The notes under the pieces were generated by a model that did no database searches, was not told where the DNA came from, and worked only from the letters and a program-made list of their open reading frames with translations. The position numbers and the translations under genes were made by a program. Shown here piece by piece: positions 53,036 through 62,762 of a stretch of 64,000 nt of DNA; the stretch's first letter is position 1; the number at the start of each line of letters is the position of its first letter. The stretch is from Labrenzia sp. PHM005 (GTDB taxonomy: Bacteria; Pseudomonadota; Alphaproteobacteria; Rhizobiales; Stappiaceae): the NCBI RefSeq assembly GCF_006517275.1, contig NZ_CP041191.1, positions 4,955,001 through 5,019,000 of the forward strand, given 5' to 3'.

Positions 53036-53848
53036 CTATTTGGAATCGACCACTTTTTTGTTCAGCTCGTAGTTCCGGCTGTTCAAAATCCACCTGCCGA
53101 CATTGTCCGCCAGCAGGCGGGCTGCTGTGCCATCGGACAACAATTCACTATAGCGTTGACTGACGTATGGATTGAGGTGGACGCAAGGCGATGTCCGCAC
53201 GAATCCGCTGTGAATGAAGCCATTCATGACGTTCCAGTCGAGCGGCACAATGTTTTCGCCGCCATCAATGGCCCCAAACTGGGCCTGGCCGACGTACCGG
53301 CCGTGAATGATGTAATCCACGCGTTCAATCAAAAGCCGGTTTACATTCTCAAGAAAGGAAAAATTGTCGGACAGCTCAAGGACATTCAAGACATAGGTGT
53401 CAAACGGTTCGCCATATCGGTCACCGGCGTTTTTTGCGCCGAATTTTCCCTTTAGATCGATCCACGTCAGCAATGGAAATTGTCTTGTTTTCAAGGTGAA
53501 TACCGTAAAAGGATTTTCGAAGGCGGGTGCCTCTGTATAAAGAAGAAACTTGGACCGCTGCGGTGTCTTTTTCAGCGACATCAAAAAATCTACATCGCCA
53601 TTTTCGGCAGTTTTCAAGACCCGCTTCCAAGGGCCGGTGTAGACCGCTTCAAACGGGATGTCGATTTCGCTGAAGATCAATTTGTTCAGATCTACGCTCG
53701 CACCAACAATCCGCCCGCCTTCCCGCCAGTGGTAGGGCGGATAGTCGGGGTGTGCGGACGCAATTACCCGGTCGCAAGCCGAACCGGCTGCGTAAGCCCC
53801 GCTGATACTTCCTAACAGGAAAATCAGCCCGAGCCGGAATGCCAACAT
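53036..53848 (-). CDS. Periplasmic solute-binding protein (SBP_bac_3-like), orphan
   Basis: 270 residues with a signal peptide (FRLGLIFLLGSISGAYAAGS). The family pattern appears in ASAHPDYPPYHWREGGRIVG, AVYTGPWKRVLKTAENGDVD and FLMSLKKTPQRSKFLLYTE. It is distant from the three other binding proteins around 43-46 kb. No transporter genes adjoin it. Two cysteines are visible in the mature protein (SACDRV, SPCVHL). Confidence 0.82.
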   Translation of the reverse strand: MLAFRLGLIFLLGSISGAYAAGSACDRVIASAHPDYPPYHWREGGRIVGASVDLNKLIFSEIDIPFEAVYTGPWKRVLKTAENGDVDFLMSLKKTPQRSKFLLYTEAPAFENPFTVFTLKTRQFPLLTWIDLKGKFGAKNAGDRYGEPFDTYVLNVLELSDNFSFLENVNRLLIERVDYIIHGRYVGQAQFGAIDGGENIVPLDWNVMNGFIHSGFVRTSPCVHLNPYVSQRYSELLSDGTAARLLADNVGRWILNSRNYELNKKVVDSK

Positions 53849-53960
53849 GCTTTCCTCCGAGACCGCGCCGTAAAGGTGTGGGTGCGCCTACTTATTCTAC
53901 GAGCGGTCCACGATATTGCAAAACACTTAAGGCTCCCCAAACAGGCTTAGGCCCCGTTCC

Positions 53961-54599
53961 CTAATCCACGGAGGGATTAGTCCAACGCGCTGGACCAAAT
54001 GGGTGTTGAAGCGCCCGCTCCACCAGCATCAGATGATCCTGACCGTAGAATGGATCGCCATCGACGATATAAGTGGGTGACCCGAACACATTCTGCTGTT
54101 TGGCCCATTCCGTGTTTTCCTGAAGTTTTGCTTGAACTTCTTCAGACGCTGCCTTCTCCAGCAGGATATCTGCATCAAAACCCAGTTTCGTTCCGATGGC
54201 TTTGAGCGCAGGAATATCGGAAAGGTCACAGTCCTCGTTCCAATGGGCTTCAAACAAGGCGTGCGCCATTCGATCGGGTTCAAGGCCATTTTCGCCAAGC
54301 GCAATAATCATTCCTGACGCGACGCTATAGTCGGCATCGTGGAAGGTCGGCCGGTTCGAAATGATCGGAACAGATCTGTATTCCGCCCACCGTTCGATTT
54401 CACGTCCGAAAAAGTAGTCCACATGGGCTTGTGTCCGGCCACGAAACCCCGCGCTTCTCTGGGCCTCAACGACCGGAGACAACAGCACCGGCCTGTGAAC
54501 CAGCGTGGCATTGTACGCCTTGCAAATTCTCAGAATTTCCGCTGATCCGAGGTAAGCAAATGCAGAATGAGCGGAATAAACATATTCGATGGTTGGCAT
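53961..54599 (-). CDS. DsbA-like 2-hydroxychromene-2-carboxylate isomerase (kappa GST)
   Basis: 212 residues, thioredoxin fold without a CxxC: the N-terminal IEYVYSAHSAFAYLG has Ser12 in place of the cysteine, as in kappa-class GSTs and HCCA isomerases. NVFGSPTYIVDGDPFYGQDH contains the cis-Pro loop and the family GQD ending. These enzymes act in aromatic compound catabolism with glutathione, but no such pathway is near. It may work on an unrelated substrate. Confidence 0.88.
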   Translation of the reverse strand: MPTIEYVYSAHSAFAYLGSAEILRICKAYNATLVHRPVLLSPVVEAQRSAGFRGRTQAHVDYFFGREIERWAEYRSVPIISNRPTFHDADYSVASGMIIALGENGLEPDRMAHALFEAHWNEDCDLSDIPALKAIGTKLGFDADILLEKAASEEVQAKLQENTEWAKQQNVFGSPTYIVDGDPFYGQDHLMLVERALQHPFGPARWTNPSVD

Positions 54600-54671
54600 G
54601 TGGTGACCGGTTCAATTGAGGGTTCGGGACTTGGAAGGGTATTGCACAAGGATACACGGGAAGGGCCCGTG

Positions 54672-55517
54672 TCAGATGCTGTCCGCCAGGTTTTCTGCAA
54701 ATTCCCCGGCTTCATGAGACCGCACCAGTGCGTGGCGGACGAGATCGTCAAAGTGTTTGGAAAACAGCTGCACATGACGGGTGTTGGAAAAGGCGAGGTA
54801 GCGCTGACCGAGATAAAGCGCTGCCCATTTCTGGCCAAACACGGTGAAAGGCGCGGAATACCGGTCATTTGCACCAAACAAATGCAGGCGCAAGGACGGA
54901 TAGTGCTCGGCCAACGTCTGCCCCATCACATTCAGCTGCTCCTTCCGGCAGTCTGTGGAGAGGCCAGACCACATGCCCTCGCCCCGCGCAAAGGCCTCCA
55001 GAGCCTCCTTGGATAGGCAGATTTCCATGTCTGTTTCAGCACGGCTCAACAACGCCCGCTGGTCGCGTGTTCCCGTGATTGCCTGCCCCGCGGTCCGTAA
55101 GGTCTCGCCGGAGTACTCATGCGCTAAAACCGCTTCGGTTTTCAAAACATCGGGCAAGTTCGCTGGAACATGCCGAATTTTCGCGCCCACGGCATCGCGG
55201 TACCAGGCCAGTAGGTGTTCATCGACCGGATGCCGGTCGGTTTCGGCCACCTGCACTGCCTGATCCAGGATTTCCGCAGCTGCGCCCTTGTGCGCCGATA
55301 GTCCCAGCAGCCAATCGGCCGAAACGCCAAGGGCTGTGGCAATCGCCGCCAAAGCCTGCCCATTCGGCAACCGCGGGCTGTCTTCAGACAGCAGCTGGGA
55401 GACGGTCGACCGGTCTAAATCGGCACCACGGGCCAAATCGGAGCGGTTCATTTCCCGCTCCCGCAAGGCGGTGCTCAAACGCTCGCGGAACAATTCTGCT
55501 CTGTCTCGCTTATCCAT
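54672..55517 (-). CDS. XRE-family helix-turn-helix regulator
   Basis: 281 residues. The N-terminal Cro/C1-type HTH spans REMNRSDLARGADLDRSTVS and PNGQALAAIATALGVSADWL, with a typical LLGLS end. The remaining 210 residues form an unrecognised effector domain containing ETDMEICLSKEALEAFARGE and FGQKWAALYLGQRYLAFSN. It is 72 bases upstream of the isomerase gene on the same strand. Ligand and targets are unknown. Confidence 0.9.
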   Translation of the reverse strand: MDKRDRAELFRERLSTALREREMNRSDLARGADLDRSTVSQLLSEDSPRLPNGQALAAIATALGVSADWLLGLSAHKGAAAEILDQAVQVAETDRHPVDEHLLAWYRDAVGAKIRHVPANLPDVLKTEAVLAHEYSGETLRTAGQAITGTRDQRALLSRAETDMEICLSKEALEAFARGEGMWSGLSTDCRKEQLNVMGQTLAEHYPSLRLHLFGANDRYSAPFTVFGQKWAALYLGQRYLAFSNTRHVQLFSKHFDDLVRHALVRSHEAGEFAENLADSI

Positions 55518-55827
55518 TTGCGAGTATTGTCACTGAAGTTTTGGAAAATCAATCAATGGGCTATTTTTTCATCAAAGTAGTCTACTCCGAAGTGACCTTG
55601 CCTGCTCCCGGCGATGTGCATGCAGATCTCAACGAAAAGAGCGTCTAAGTATAATTAGCGATAAAGTGGGGAAAACAGGAACTTTAAAAGTGAATGCCTC
55701 GCTCAAAACATAAATCATTAGATCTGTCCCGTTGCGTTAATTCAATATAGTCTAGCTCCAAGGTGCATCTATTCAATTTCAATAATTGCAGTTGAGGCTG
55801 GACACGTTTGGTGGGGTGTTTTGAGTT

Positions 55828-57837
55828 TTGCGGATATTCATTGATAAGGCCAAAGATTTTGCCCGGTGGACACTCGTCCGGGACTGCGATCCGGAACTGG
55901 CATTAGCCCAGTGCAAGGAGCTGAATTTCCAAATTCCGCTGCTCTATGTGCTTTTGATGCTGAATGCGATTGCAGTGTCATTTACCCATCGCGACGTCGC
56001 GCCGACTTTTTTAACGATCGGCATCCTTGTACCAATCCTCTTGTTAACGATCTTCCGCCTACTGGTATGGGTCCGCTCGCGCCATGATCAACTCACACCG
56101 GACCAGGCAATCAATAAACTGCGCAGAACTGTGATTATGGCGAGCGTTATCTCGGTTATTTATATCACTTGGTCACTCAGTCTCGACAGCTATGGAGGCC
56201 CGACAGAACGAGGCCATGTCGCCCTTTTTATCGCGATCACGGTGATTGGCTGTATCTTTTGTCTGATGCACCTGCCCCAGGCGGCCATCATGGTCATGCT
56301 GATAGTGACGGTGCCCTATCTTGTTCACTATCTCGGCCAGAATGAAGATGTTTATACGGCGATTGCGCTGAATATCTTTCTCGTCTGTCTTGTTATTTTG
56401 AAAGTGCTGTTCAATGGCTATTTTGCGTTTTCTGACCTGATAAAATCCAGATCCGAGCTCTCTGCCAAACAGCGGGAAACCGAACTTCTGAATGCAGAAA
56501 ATGAGCGTTTGTCACAAACCGACTATCTAACCGATCTGCCGAACCGCAGGCATTTTTTCAAAAGGCTGGATCAACACATAAAAGAGGCCGCCAGTTCAGA
56601 TAGCGTTTTTGCGGTTGGCGTCATCGATCTCGATCAGTTCAAACCGGTCAATGACACCTATGGCCATCAAATAGGTGATCAGCTTCTGACCGCAGTCGGC
56701 GCCCGGCTTGAAGAGCTTAGCCTCCCTGGGCTGGAAATTAGCCGTCTGGGCGGCGATGAATTCGGCTTGCTGTTTCCGGGCGGGCCGGATACAGCACCGC
56801 TTGCTGCCAGAACCGTTTGCGATGGCCTCCAACAACCGTTCCAGATCGGCGATCTCTCGATTTCTATTGGCGCTTCTTGCGGCTTGGCCTTTTATCCAGA
56901 GGCTGGTGAAACAGCGCATGCCCTGTTCGACCGCTCTGACTATGCGCTTTACAATTCCAAGGCGTCATCGCGCGGCAGCCTGACAATCTACTCGGCAGAC
57001 CACGAAGCCAAAATGCGCTCCACAAAAGCTATTGAGAGCGCGTTACAGAGTGCAAACATAAGGGAAGAGTTCGAAGTTCATTTTCAGCCGATTGTGGCCT
57101 TGCCGGACCAAAAAGTAGTTGGGTTTGAGGCGCTTGCGCGCTGGACCAGCCCCAAACTGGGCTCGATTCCACCTGATGTTTTCATTCAAGTGGCGGAACG
57201 CACGGGTCAGATCCAGCGTTTGACTATCCAGTTTTTCACCATGGCTATCGAACAGATCAATAATCTGCCAGATCACATCAAGCTCGGGTTCAACCTGTCG
57301 GCGCATGACATCACCTCGCCCGAAACGGTTGCCAGGCTACTGGACATCATCAAAACCAACAAAATCAATCCCAAACGGGTCACATTCGAACTTACGGAAA
57401 CATCTGTCATCGGCAATTATGATGCCGCTGTTTCGTGCCTTCATGCATTGCGGAATGCGGGCTGCCGGCTGGCTCTGGATGACTTTGGCACCGGTTATTC
57501 AAGCCTCAGTTACTTGCACCGATTGCCAATCGATTGCGTCAAGGTCGACCGCAGCTTTGTTGCAAATCTGAGCGATCCCGTGGCCAATGGCGTTATCACG
57601 TCGGTTGTAAACCTGTGCCAATCGATGCAGCTAGTCTGTGTGGTGGAAGGGGTCGAACAAGAAAGTCAGGCAGAAGCGCTGAAAGACATGAATTGCCAGC
57701 TTGTTCAGGGTTTTCTGTTCAGCCGCCCACGGCCATTTTCAGAAATTGAAACCAGTATCGGGAACTCCGGAACAGTTGCAGGATTGCCGCTTACATCAGA
57801 AATCCCAGAAGACCTCCTGCGCCGCTCAGCAATGTAG
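55828..57837 (+). CDS. Membrane GGDEF-EAL protein, copy 1
   Basis: The TTG at 55828 (GGTGGGG upstream) gives 669 residues and aligns with the second copy's start region. About six membrane helices (38-200) precede a GGDEF domain with intact GGDEF at 308-312 and NDTYGHQIGDQLL, and an EAL domain with EAL at 434-436, FNLSAHD, ELTETS, DDFGTGYSSL (551-560), KVDRSF, EGVE and QGFLFS, so all phosphodiesterase residues seem present. No RxxD inhibitory site precedes GGDEF. It likely makes and/or degrades cyclic di-GMP in response to a membrane signal. Confidence 0.93.
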   Translation: MRIFIDKAKDFARWTLVRDCDPELALAQCKELNFQIPLLYVLLMLNAIAVSFTHRDVAPTFLTIGILVPILLLTIFRLLVWVRSRHDQLTPDQAINKLRRTVIMASVISVIYITWSLSLDSYGGPTERGHVALFIAITVIGCIFCLMHLPQAAIMVMLIVTVPYLVHYLGQNEDVYTAIALNIFLVCLVILKVLFNGYFAFSDLIKSRSELSAKQRETELLNAENERLSQTDYLTDLPNRRHFFKRLDQHIKEAASSDSVFAVGVIDLDQFKPVNDTYGHQIGDQLLTAVGARLEELSLPGLEISRLGGDEFGLLFPGGPDTAPLAARTVCDGLQQPFQIGDLSISIGASCGLAFYPEAGETAHALFDRSDYALYNSKASSRGSLTIYSADHEAKMRSTKAIESALQSANIREEFEVHFQPIVALPDQKVVGFEALARWTSPKLGSIPPDVFIQVAERTGQIQRLTIQFFTMAIEQINNLPDHIKLGFNLSAHDITSPETVARLLDIIKTNKINPKRVTFELTETSVIGNYDAAVSCLHALRNAGCRLALDDFGTGYSSLSYLHRLPIDCVKVDRSFVANLSDPVANGVITSVVNLCQSMQLVCVVEGVEQESQAEALKDMNCQLVQGFLFSRPRPFSEIETSIGNSGTVAGLPLTSEIPEDLLRRSAM

Positions 57838-58189
57838 AAGCGGTTTACTCACCAGCACCAGTGTAAGCCCCCGCTAAAACTGGATTTCAAGCACAACAAC
57901 CATATGTCAAACTGAAATATAACGCCCGCCTTTACATTACGTTCAGCGTATAAAAACAGCTCATGATGTACAGTTTTGATCTCACGGACGTTTATCAGAA
58001 CGCATAACTACAGCCTGTAAAATCTCTTTGCATAGGCATTTATTACAATCCCAAAATCAAAAGAAACAATTGAGAAACAATTCTTTTGGCAAATTCCAAA
58101 TAAACTTACGTCACCGTTACGTAATTTAAACAATTTCCCTCTCAGTGTGAGCCTATCAGATTTTTACAATAATCTACCTGAGATTTACT
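57838..58189. other. AT-rich gap between the two GGDEF-EAL genes
   Basis: A 352-base AT-rich region, much lower in GC than the flanking genes. It contains TTACGTCACCGTTACGTAA near 58106-58127, two copies of TTACGT followed by a TTACGTAA palindrome, about 65-85 bases before the second gene. It probably contains that gene's own promoter. No gene or terminator is supported. Confidence 0.4.
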
Positions 58190-60223
58190 ATGAATTTTCA
58201 CCCATACTTTAAGATGCAAACCATTGTCGAAAAGTCGCGGTATTTTATTCGTTGGTTTTTGATTGATACACTTGAGCCAGAAATCGCACTCGCAAAGTGC
58301 AAAGAACTGAATTCTCAGATCCCGCCGCTTTATCTGCTTATCATTTTGAACGCAGTTGCAGCTGCTTATACATACCGCGATTTGGCACCGGCTTACCTGA
58401 CAATCGGCACCCTCACGCCAATCCTTGCCTTTACAGCGTTACGGCTTACTTCTTGGGTCCGCTCCCGCCATATTGAGCTCACTCCCCAACAAGCAATCCG
58501 CAAATTGCGCCAGACAGCTGTGTTGGCCGGTGTGGTAGCGGCTCTGTACGTTTCATGGTCTTTCGCTCTGAAAAGCTATGGCGGCATCACAGAACAAAGT
58601 CATGTCGCAATCGTCATCACAACGACGGTCTTTGGCTGTGTCTTCTGCCTCATGCATTTGCCGCAAGCTGCCATCTTGGTCATGCTGATTGTAACTGCGC
58701 CATATCTTGTTTTTTTTCTCAGCAAAAATCAGGAAGTTTATGCGGCAATCGCCTTGAACCTTTTCCTAGTGTCCCTTGTTATCCTGAAAGTCCTGTTCAA
58801 CAGCTACAACGCTTTTGTAAACTTGATAAAATCCCGGACTGAGCTGGCAACCAAACACCAAGAAACAGAACGGCTGAATAGCGAAAACGAGCGGCTGTCC
58901 CACACCGACTTTCTTACAGATCTGCCCAACCGCCGGTACTTCTTCAAGAAAATAGACAAGCACTTGGAAGCCGTCAAAGACAGCAGAGAGCCTTTTACGG
59001 TCGGTGTGATTGACTTAGACCACTTCAAGCAAGTCAACGATACCTATGGCCACAAAACTGGCGATCAGCTTTTGGTGGCGGTGGCGTCCCGTATTCAAAA
59101 CCTTGACCTGCCGGACCTCGAAATCTGCCGGCTCGGCGGTGATGAATTTGGACTGTTGTTTTTAGGCGCGCCAAACACCGCAGCCTCGGTCGCGCAAACA
59201 ATCTGCGACCGCCTTCAGCGCCCCTATCAAATCGGCGAAATGAGCATCACCATCGGCGCCTCTTGCGGGCTGGCCAAATTCCCGGAAGCGGGCGAGACCA
59301 CACACGAATTGTTCGACCGCTCAGATTATGCGCTCTACAATTCCAAAACCACGGTCCGCGGCAGCGTCACGGTTTATTCTGCCGACCACGAAGCCAAGAT
59401 CCGCTCTGACAGAGCTATCGAAAGCGCTTTGCAACGGGCTGATGTTTACGTGCAATTCCAGGTACATCTTCAGCCTATTGTTGCCCTTCCGGACCGGACG
59501 ATCACTGGTTTTGAAGCGCTCGCACGCTGGACCAGTCCAGAACTCGGCCAAATCTCACCGGATGTTTTCATTCAAGTCGCGGAGCGTACCGGACAAATTC
59601 AACGGCTCACAGTTCAGCTGTTTGCTATGGCCGTAGACCAAATCAGCGCTCTGCCGGACAACTTGAGGCTGTCTTTCAATCTTTCGGCCCACGATATCTC
59701 GTCCCCTGAAACCGTTGGCCGATTGCTGAAGATTATTAAAAACCACCACATCGATCCGGCTCGGATTACTTTTGAAATCACCGAGACATCGGTCATTGAC
59801 AGTTATGAGGCGGCCGAAACCTGCTTGAACAAACTGCGGGACGCAGGGTGTAGATTGGCGCTGGACGATTTCGGCACCGGATACTCCAGCCTTGGCTATC
59901 TCCATAAGCTTCCGATCGATTGTGTGAAAATCGACCGGAGTTTCATAGCCAATCTCGATGATCCGATTTCAGGCGGTGTTGTGACATCGGTTTTGAACCT
60001 TTGCCGCACTATGCAAATTGCTTGTGTCGTAGAAGGTGTTGAAAATCTCAGTCAGCTGGACGCTTTGGAAGAACTGCATTGCCCATTCGTTCAAGGCTAT
60101 CTGTTTTGCCCGCCAATGCCGTTTGACGAAATTTCGGAAAGTCTGGCGAGCTCCGAGGCTATTGCCGGTTTGCCGCTTGCGCCAAAGAACGAAACAAAAC
60201 ACCATCATCAGGCCGCAATTTAG
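58190..60223 (+). CDS. Membrane GGDEF-EAL protein, copy 2
   Basis: 677 residues from ATG 58190; the ATG at 58214 aligns with copy 1's start. Architecture is identical: about six membrane helices, GGDEF intact at about 316-320 (CRLGGDEFGLLF), NDTYGHKTGDQLL, then EAL (GFEALARW), FNLSAHDI, EITETS, DDFGTGYSSLGYL, KIDRSF, EGVE and QGYLFCPP. No I-site RxxD is found. The two copies share most residues in both catalytic domains and in the membrane domain. Tandem paralogues imply divergence of signal input or expression. Confidence 0.93.
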   Translation: MNFHPYFKMQTIVEKSRYFIRWFLIDTLEPEIALAKCKELNSQIPPLYLLIILNAVAAAYTYRDLAPAYLTIGTLTPILAFTALRLTSWVRSRHIELTPQQAIRKLRQTAVLAGVVAALYVSWSFALKSYGGITEQSHVAIVITTTVFGCVFCLMHLPQAAILVMLIVTAPYLVFFLSKNQEVYAAIALNLFLVSLVILKVLFNSYNAFVNLIKSRTELATKHQETERLNSENERLSHTDFLTDLPNRRYFFKKIDKHLEAVKDSREPFTVGVIDLDHFKQVNDTYGHKTGDQLLVAVASRIQNLDLPDLEICRLGGDEFGLLFLGAPNTAASVAQTICDRLQRPYQIGEMSITIGASCGLAKFPEAGETTHELFDRSDYALYNSKTTVRGSVTVYSADHEAKIRSDRAIESALQRADVYVQFQVHLQPIVALPDRTITGFEALARWTSPELGQISPDVFIQVAERTGQIQRLTVQLFAMAVDQISALPDNLRLSFNLSAHDISSPETVGRLLKIIKNHHIDPARITFEITETSVIDSYEAAETCLNKLRDAGCRLALDDFGTGYSSLGYLHKLPIDCVKIDRSFIANLDDPISGGVVTSVLNLCRTMQIACVVEGVENLSQLDALEELHCPFVQGYLFCPPMPFDEISESLASSEAIAGLPLAPKNETKHHHQAAI

Positions 60224-60240
60224 GGGATGGATTTAACAAC

Positions 60241-60867
60241 TCAGCTGGTGTTCGCAATCCGGTAAACGCAGCGGCGGTCCCCCGACAAGAGGTGCTCTTG
60301 GCGCTCCACCGCGACTCCGCCGCCCAACACAGCCTTAAACAGACTAAGTTCGGACCGGCAGAAGCCCTGACAAGCTGTGGCAGCCGCGCAGATCGAACAA
60401 TGGTTCTCAATCAACAAGAACCCGTCATCGTCCGCTTCCACTTCGGCCATATAGCCTTCCCGGCTGCGAAGGGCCGCCAGTGCCGCAACCTTGCCACCCA
60501 GATCATCGTTCGCGCTAACAGCCTCTGAATATAGCTGTCGGCTTTGCTCTTCGCGCCGCGCAATCAATTTGTCGAGACCGTCCTTGCCATAGAGATCTGT
60601 AACGCCGTTCAACAACCCCAAAATCAGCGCCGCATGATTGTCTGGAAACTGGCCATGGCCTTGCTCGCTCAACGACCAGTTCCGTTTTGGCCGGCCAACG
60701 GTCCCTTTAAGGTCTTCAAAAACGACCAGCTTGTCCTCCAGCAGCCCATCGAGCTGTTGGCGGACGGCAACGGAAGTGACCTCCAGCGTCTTGGCAAGTT
60801 CGGCTGCGGTCTGCGGGCCGGACACCTTCAGGGCATTGAGCAATCGGGTACGTGTGCGGTCTGACAT
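60241..60867 (-). CDS. HTH regulator with C-terminal cysteine cluster (probable Fe-S, SufR-like)
   Basis: 208 residues. The N-terminal winged HTH is RTRTRLLNALKVSGPQTAAE, LAKTLEVTSVAVRQQLDGLL and LKGTVGRPKRNWSLSEQGHG, of the ArsR/DeoR-like SufR type. The C-terminal domain has NHCSICAAATACQGFCRSEL, with four cysteines (C-x2-C-x6-C-x3-C), a likely iron-sulfur or metal site. SufR represses Fe-S biogenesis genes in cyanobacteria, but no suf genes adjoin it here. It is divergent from a DUF2293 gene. Confidence 0.85.
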   Translation of the reverse strand: MSDRTRTRLLNALKVSGPQTAAELAKTLEVTSVAVRQQLDGLLEDKLVVFEDLKGTVGRPKRNWSLSEQGHGQFPDNHAALILGLLNGVTDLYGKDGLDKLIARREEQSRQLYSEAVSANDDLGGKVAALAALRSREGYMAEVEADDDGFLLIENHCSICAAATACQGFCRSELSLFKAVLGGGVAVERQEHLLSGDRRCVYRIANTS

Positions 60868-60974
60868 AACTTATGAATATAACCACGCTTACGATAAAGA
60901 AAAGGATCGCTTATCTAATCTTTGGACCAATTGCGTTCATTTTCTTGAACTGTGCTTTGTGGTACCCGACCCAT

Positions 60975-61292
60975 ATGACTGGTGGCACCAAACGGCAGAA
61001 AGACATGCGCAAGGCGCTCCGCATTTTGGTGCCACGGGTACCGATGGCCGATGCAGAAGCGATTTTGGCCTTGGCGCTGGCCGGTCACTTGCGTCATCTG
61101 CCGCCCTACATTGCCGTTTGGCAGGCAACAACCAGCCACATCCGCCACAATCACACGGACTATGATGCTTTATTGGACGAAGGCTATGATCGGGATGCTG
61201 CGCGTTTTTTTGTCATCGATGCCATGAATTTGGTTTTGGAAAACTGGGGCTGCCAGAAACGGCTTTCGGCAGACGACAACAGTCTTGACTAA
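60975..61292 (+). CDS. DUF2293 domain protein
   Basis: The ATG at 60975 gives 105 residues; a start at 60873 would leave only 5 bases to the divergent regulator, so the later one is preferred. The DUF2293 core is clear: MRKALRILVPRVPMADAEAI, AVWQATTSHIRHNHTDYDAL and EGYDRDAARFFVIDAMNLVL. It is a small cytosolic domain of unknown function. The divergent Fe-S-type regulator may control it. Confidence 0.88.
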   Translation: MTGGTKRQKDMRKALRILVPRVPMADAEAILALALAGHLRHLPPYIAVWQATTSHIRHNHTDYDALLDEGYDRDAARFFVIDAMNLVLENWGCQKRLSADDNSLD

Positions 61293-61396
61293 CCATGGCG
61301 TCATCCTTTCCTCTCCACCCTATACCTTGTCATATTTGCCAATTATCCTAGGTGAAAGGATACTTATCAAAGATCGGGCCAGGGAGGTCGCCAATC

Positions 61397-62716
61397 GTGT
61401 CCCATTCATTGCTAAAAGCGCTTGTTTTTACAGCTTTCTCCTCAATTTTGGTGCCAGTAGAAGCCATGTCTGAAAACCGGATTGACCTCATCCGCCCGGA
61501 TGCCCCGGAGCTCGCCGCCCACGGACCACACAGTGTTGGCCGGCTGACGCTGGAGCTAACGAACCCCGATCAATACGACATTGTCCGGATCGCAGCGGAC
61601 GAAACACCGGAACGATACGACCGCCCGTTAACACTAGAAGTGTTTTATCCGGCTGAGCCTCATGACGCCTCGGAAGCGATGCGCGTGATTTTGCGCGATG
61701 GCCAACGGCAAGCCGATATACTCGGGCTTTCCAAGCAAAACGCCACCGCTGACCGGAACACTGCCCCCTACCCGCTTGTTTTGATTTCTCATGGCTATCC
61801 GGGCAACCGGTTTTTGATGAGCCATTTGGCAGAAAACCTCGCGACAAAGGGCTATGTGGTCGCTTCGATCGATCACACCGACAGCCTCTATCACGATAAG
61901 GCGGCTTTTGGTTCAACGCTGGTCAACCGGCCGTTGGATCAGATGTTTGTCCTGAATGAAATGGACAGGCTGTCAAAGGCCAAGGAGACACCTCTCGCGG
62001 GTCTCATCAACACGGAGCGGACAGCCTTAATCGGCTATTCCATGGGCGGTTATGGCGCCATTATTTCCGCCGGCGGCGGGGTGACCGACAAGGCGATCGA
62101 CTATGATTGGGGAGCTCCCGATGGCTTGCTTGGCATACATAAAGCCGGCAGCAGCAGCCATGAAGCGCTTTTGGATCCACGGCTAAAAGCCATTGTTGCA
62201 ATTGGTCCCTGGGGCCGGAACCGGGATTTCTGGGATGCTAAGGGGCTTTCGGGTGTCCGCATCCCAGCGCTCTACGTTGCCGGCAGCGTGGATGATGTTT
62301 CTGAATACGAAACCGGCATCCGCAAGATCTGGGAGGAAAGCACAGGTACTATCCGGCATTTATTGACGTTTGTCAGCGCCAATCACAACGCAGCTGCGCC
62401 GATGCCGGCACCGGCAGAATCCTATGCTTTTAGTGAGGAGCTTGGCTGGGCCCCATTTGATCATTACGCCGATGCGGTTTGGGATACGGTGCGTATGAAC
62501 AACATCTTGCAGCACTTCACGACCGCCTTTGTCGACCTGCATCTGAAACACGACACCGACAAAGCCGCTTATCTCGACCTTGTGCCGACCGCAGAAGATG
62601 GTGTCATGGCCAAGAACGACGATGGGACGCTGTCTCCGGATCACACCTATTGGCACGGTTTTGCGGATCGGACAGCCAAGGGGCTGAAATTCGAAACGCT
62701 AGGCAAAGGCAAATAG
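61397..62716 (+). CDS. Secreted alpha/beta hydrolase (dienelactone/PAF-acetylhydrolase-like)
   Basis: A GTG at 61397 with AGGGAGG nine bases upstream gives 439 residues and a clean signal peptide (SHSLLKALVFTAFSSILVPV, cleavage near VEA). Catalytic features: YPLVLISHGYPGNRFLMSHL (oxyanion), the nucleophile elbow ALIGYSMGGYGA, Asp in VAGSVDDVSE and His in VSANHNAAAP. It would hydrolyse esters in the periplasm. It is 104 bases after DUF2293 on the same strand. The substrate is unknown. Confidence 0.88.
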   Translation: MSHSLLKALVFTAFSSILVPVEAMSENRIDLIRPDAPELAAHGPHSVGRLTLELTNPDQYDIVRIAADETPERYDRPLTLEVFYPAEPHDASEAMRVILRDGQRQADILGLSKQNATADRNTAPYPLVLISHGYPGNRFLMSHLAENLATKGYVVASIDHTDSLYHDKAAFGSTLVNRPLDQMFVLNEMDRLSKAKETPLAGLINTERTALIGYSMGGYGAIISAGGGVTDKAIDYDWGAPDGLLGIHKAGSSSHEALLDPRLKAIVAIGPWGRNRDFWDAKGLSGVRIPALYVAGSVDDVSEYETGIRKIWEESTGTIRHLLTFVSANHNAAAPMPAPAESYAFSEELGWAPFDHYADAVWDTVRMNNILQHFTTAFVDLHLKHDTDKAAYLDLVPTAEDGVMAKNDDGTLSPDHTYWHGFADRTAKGLKFETLGKGK

Positions 62717-62762
62717 CGCAATTCTGCTGGCCCGACGGTAGGACGCGATCCTTGCCAATGAC

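Noticed and set aside
54654..54672. ACACGGG/CCCGTGT stem at the end of the XRE gene
   Set aside because: No T-run follows on the minus strand and the next gene continues in the same direction, so a terminator is not supported.
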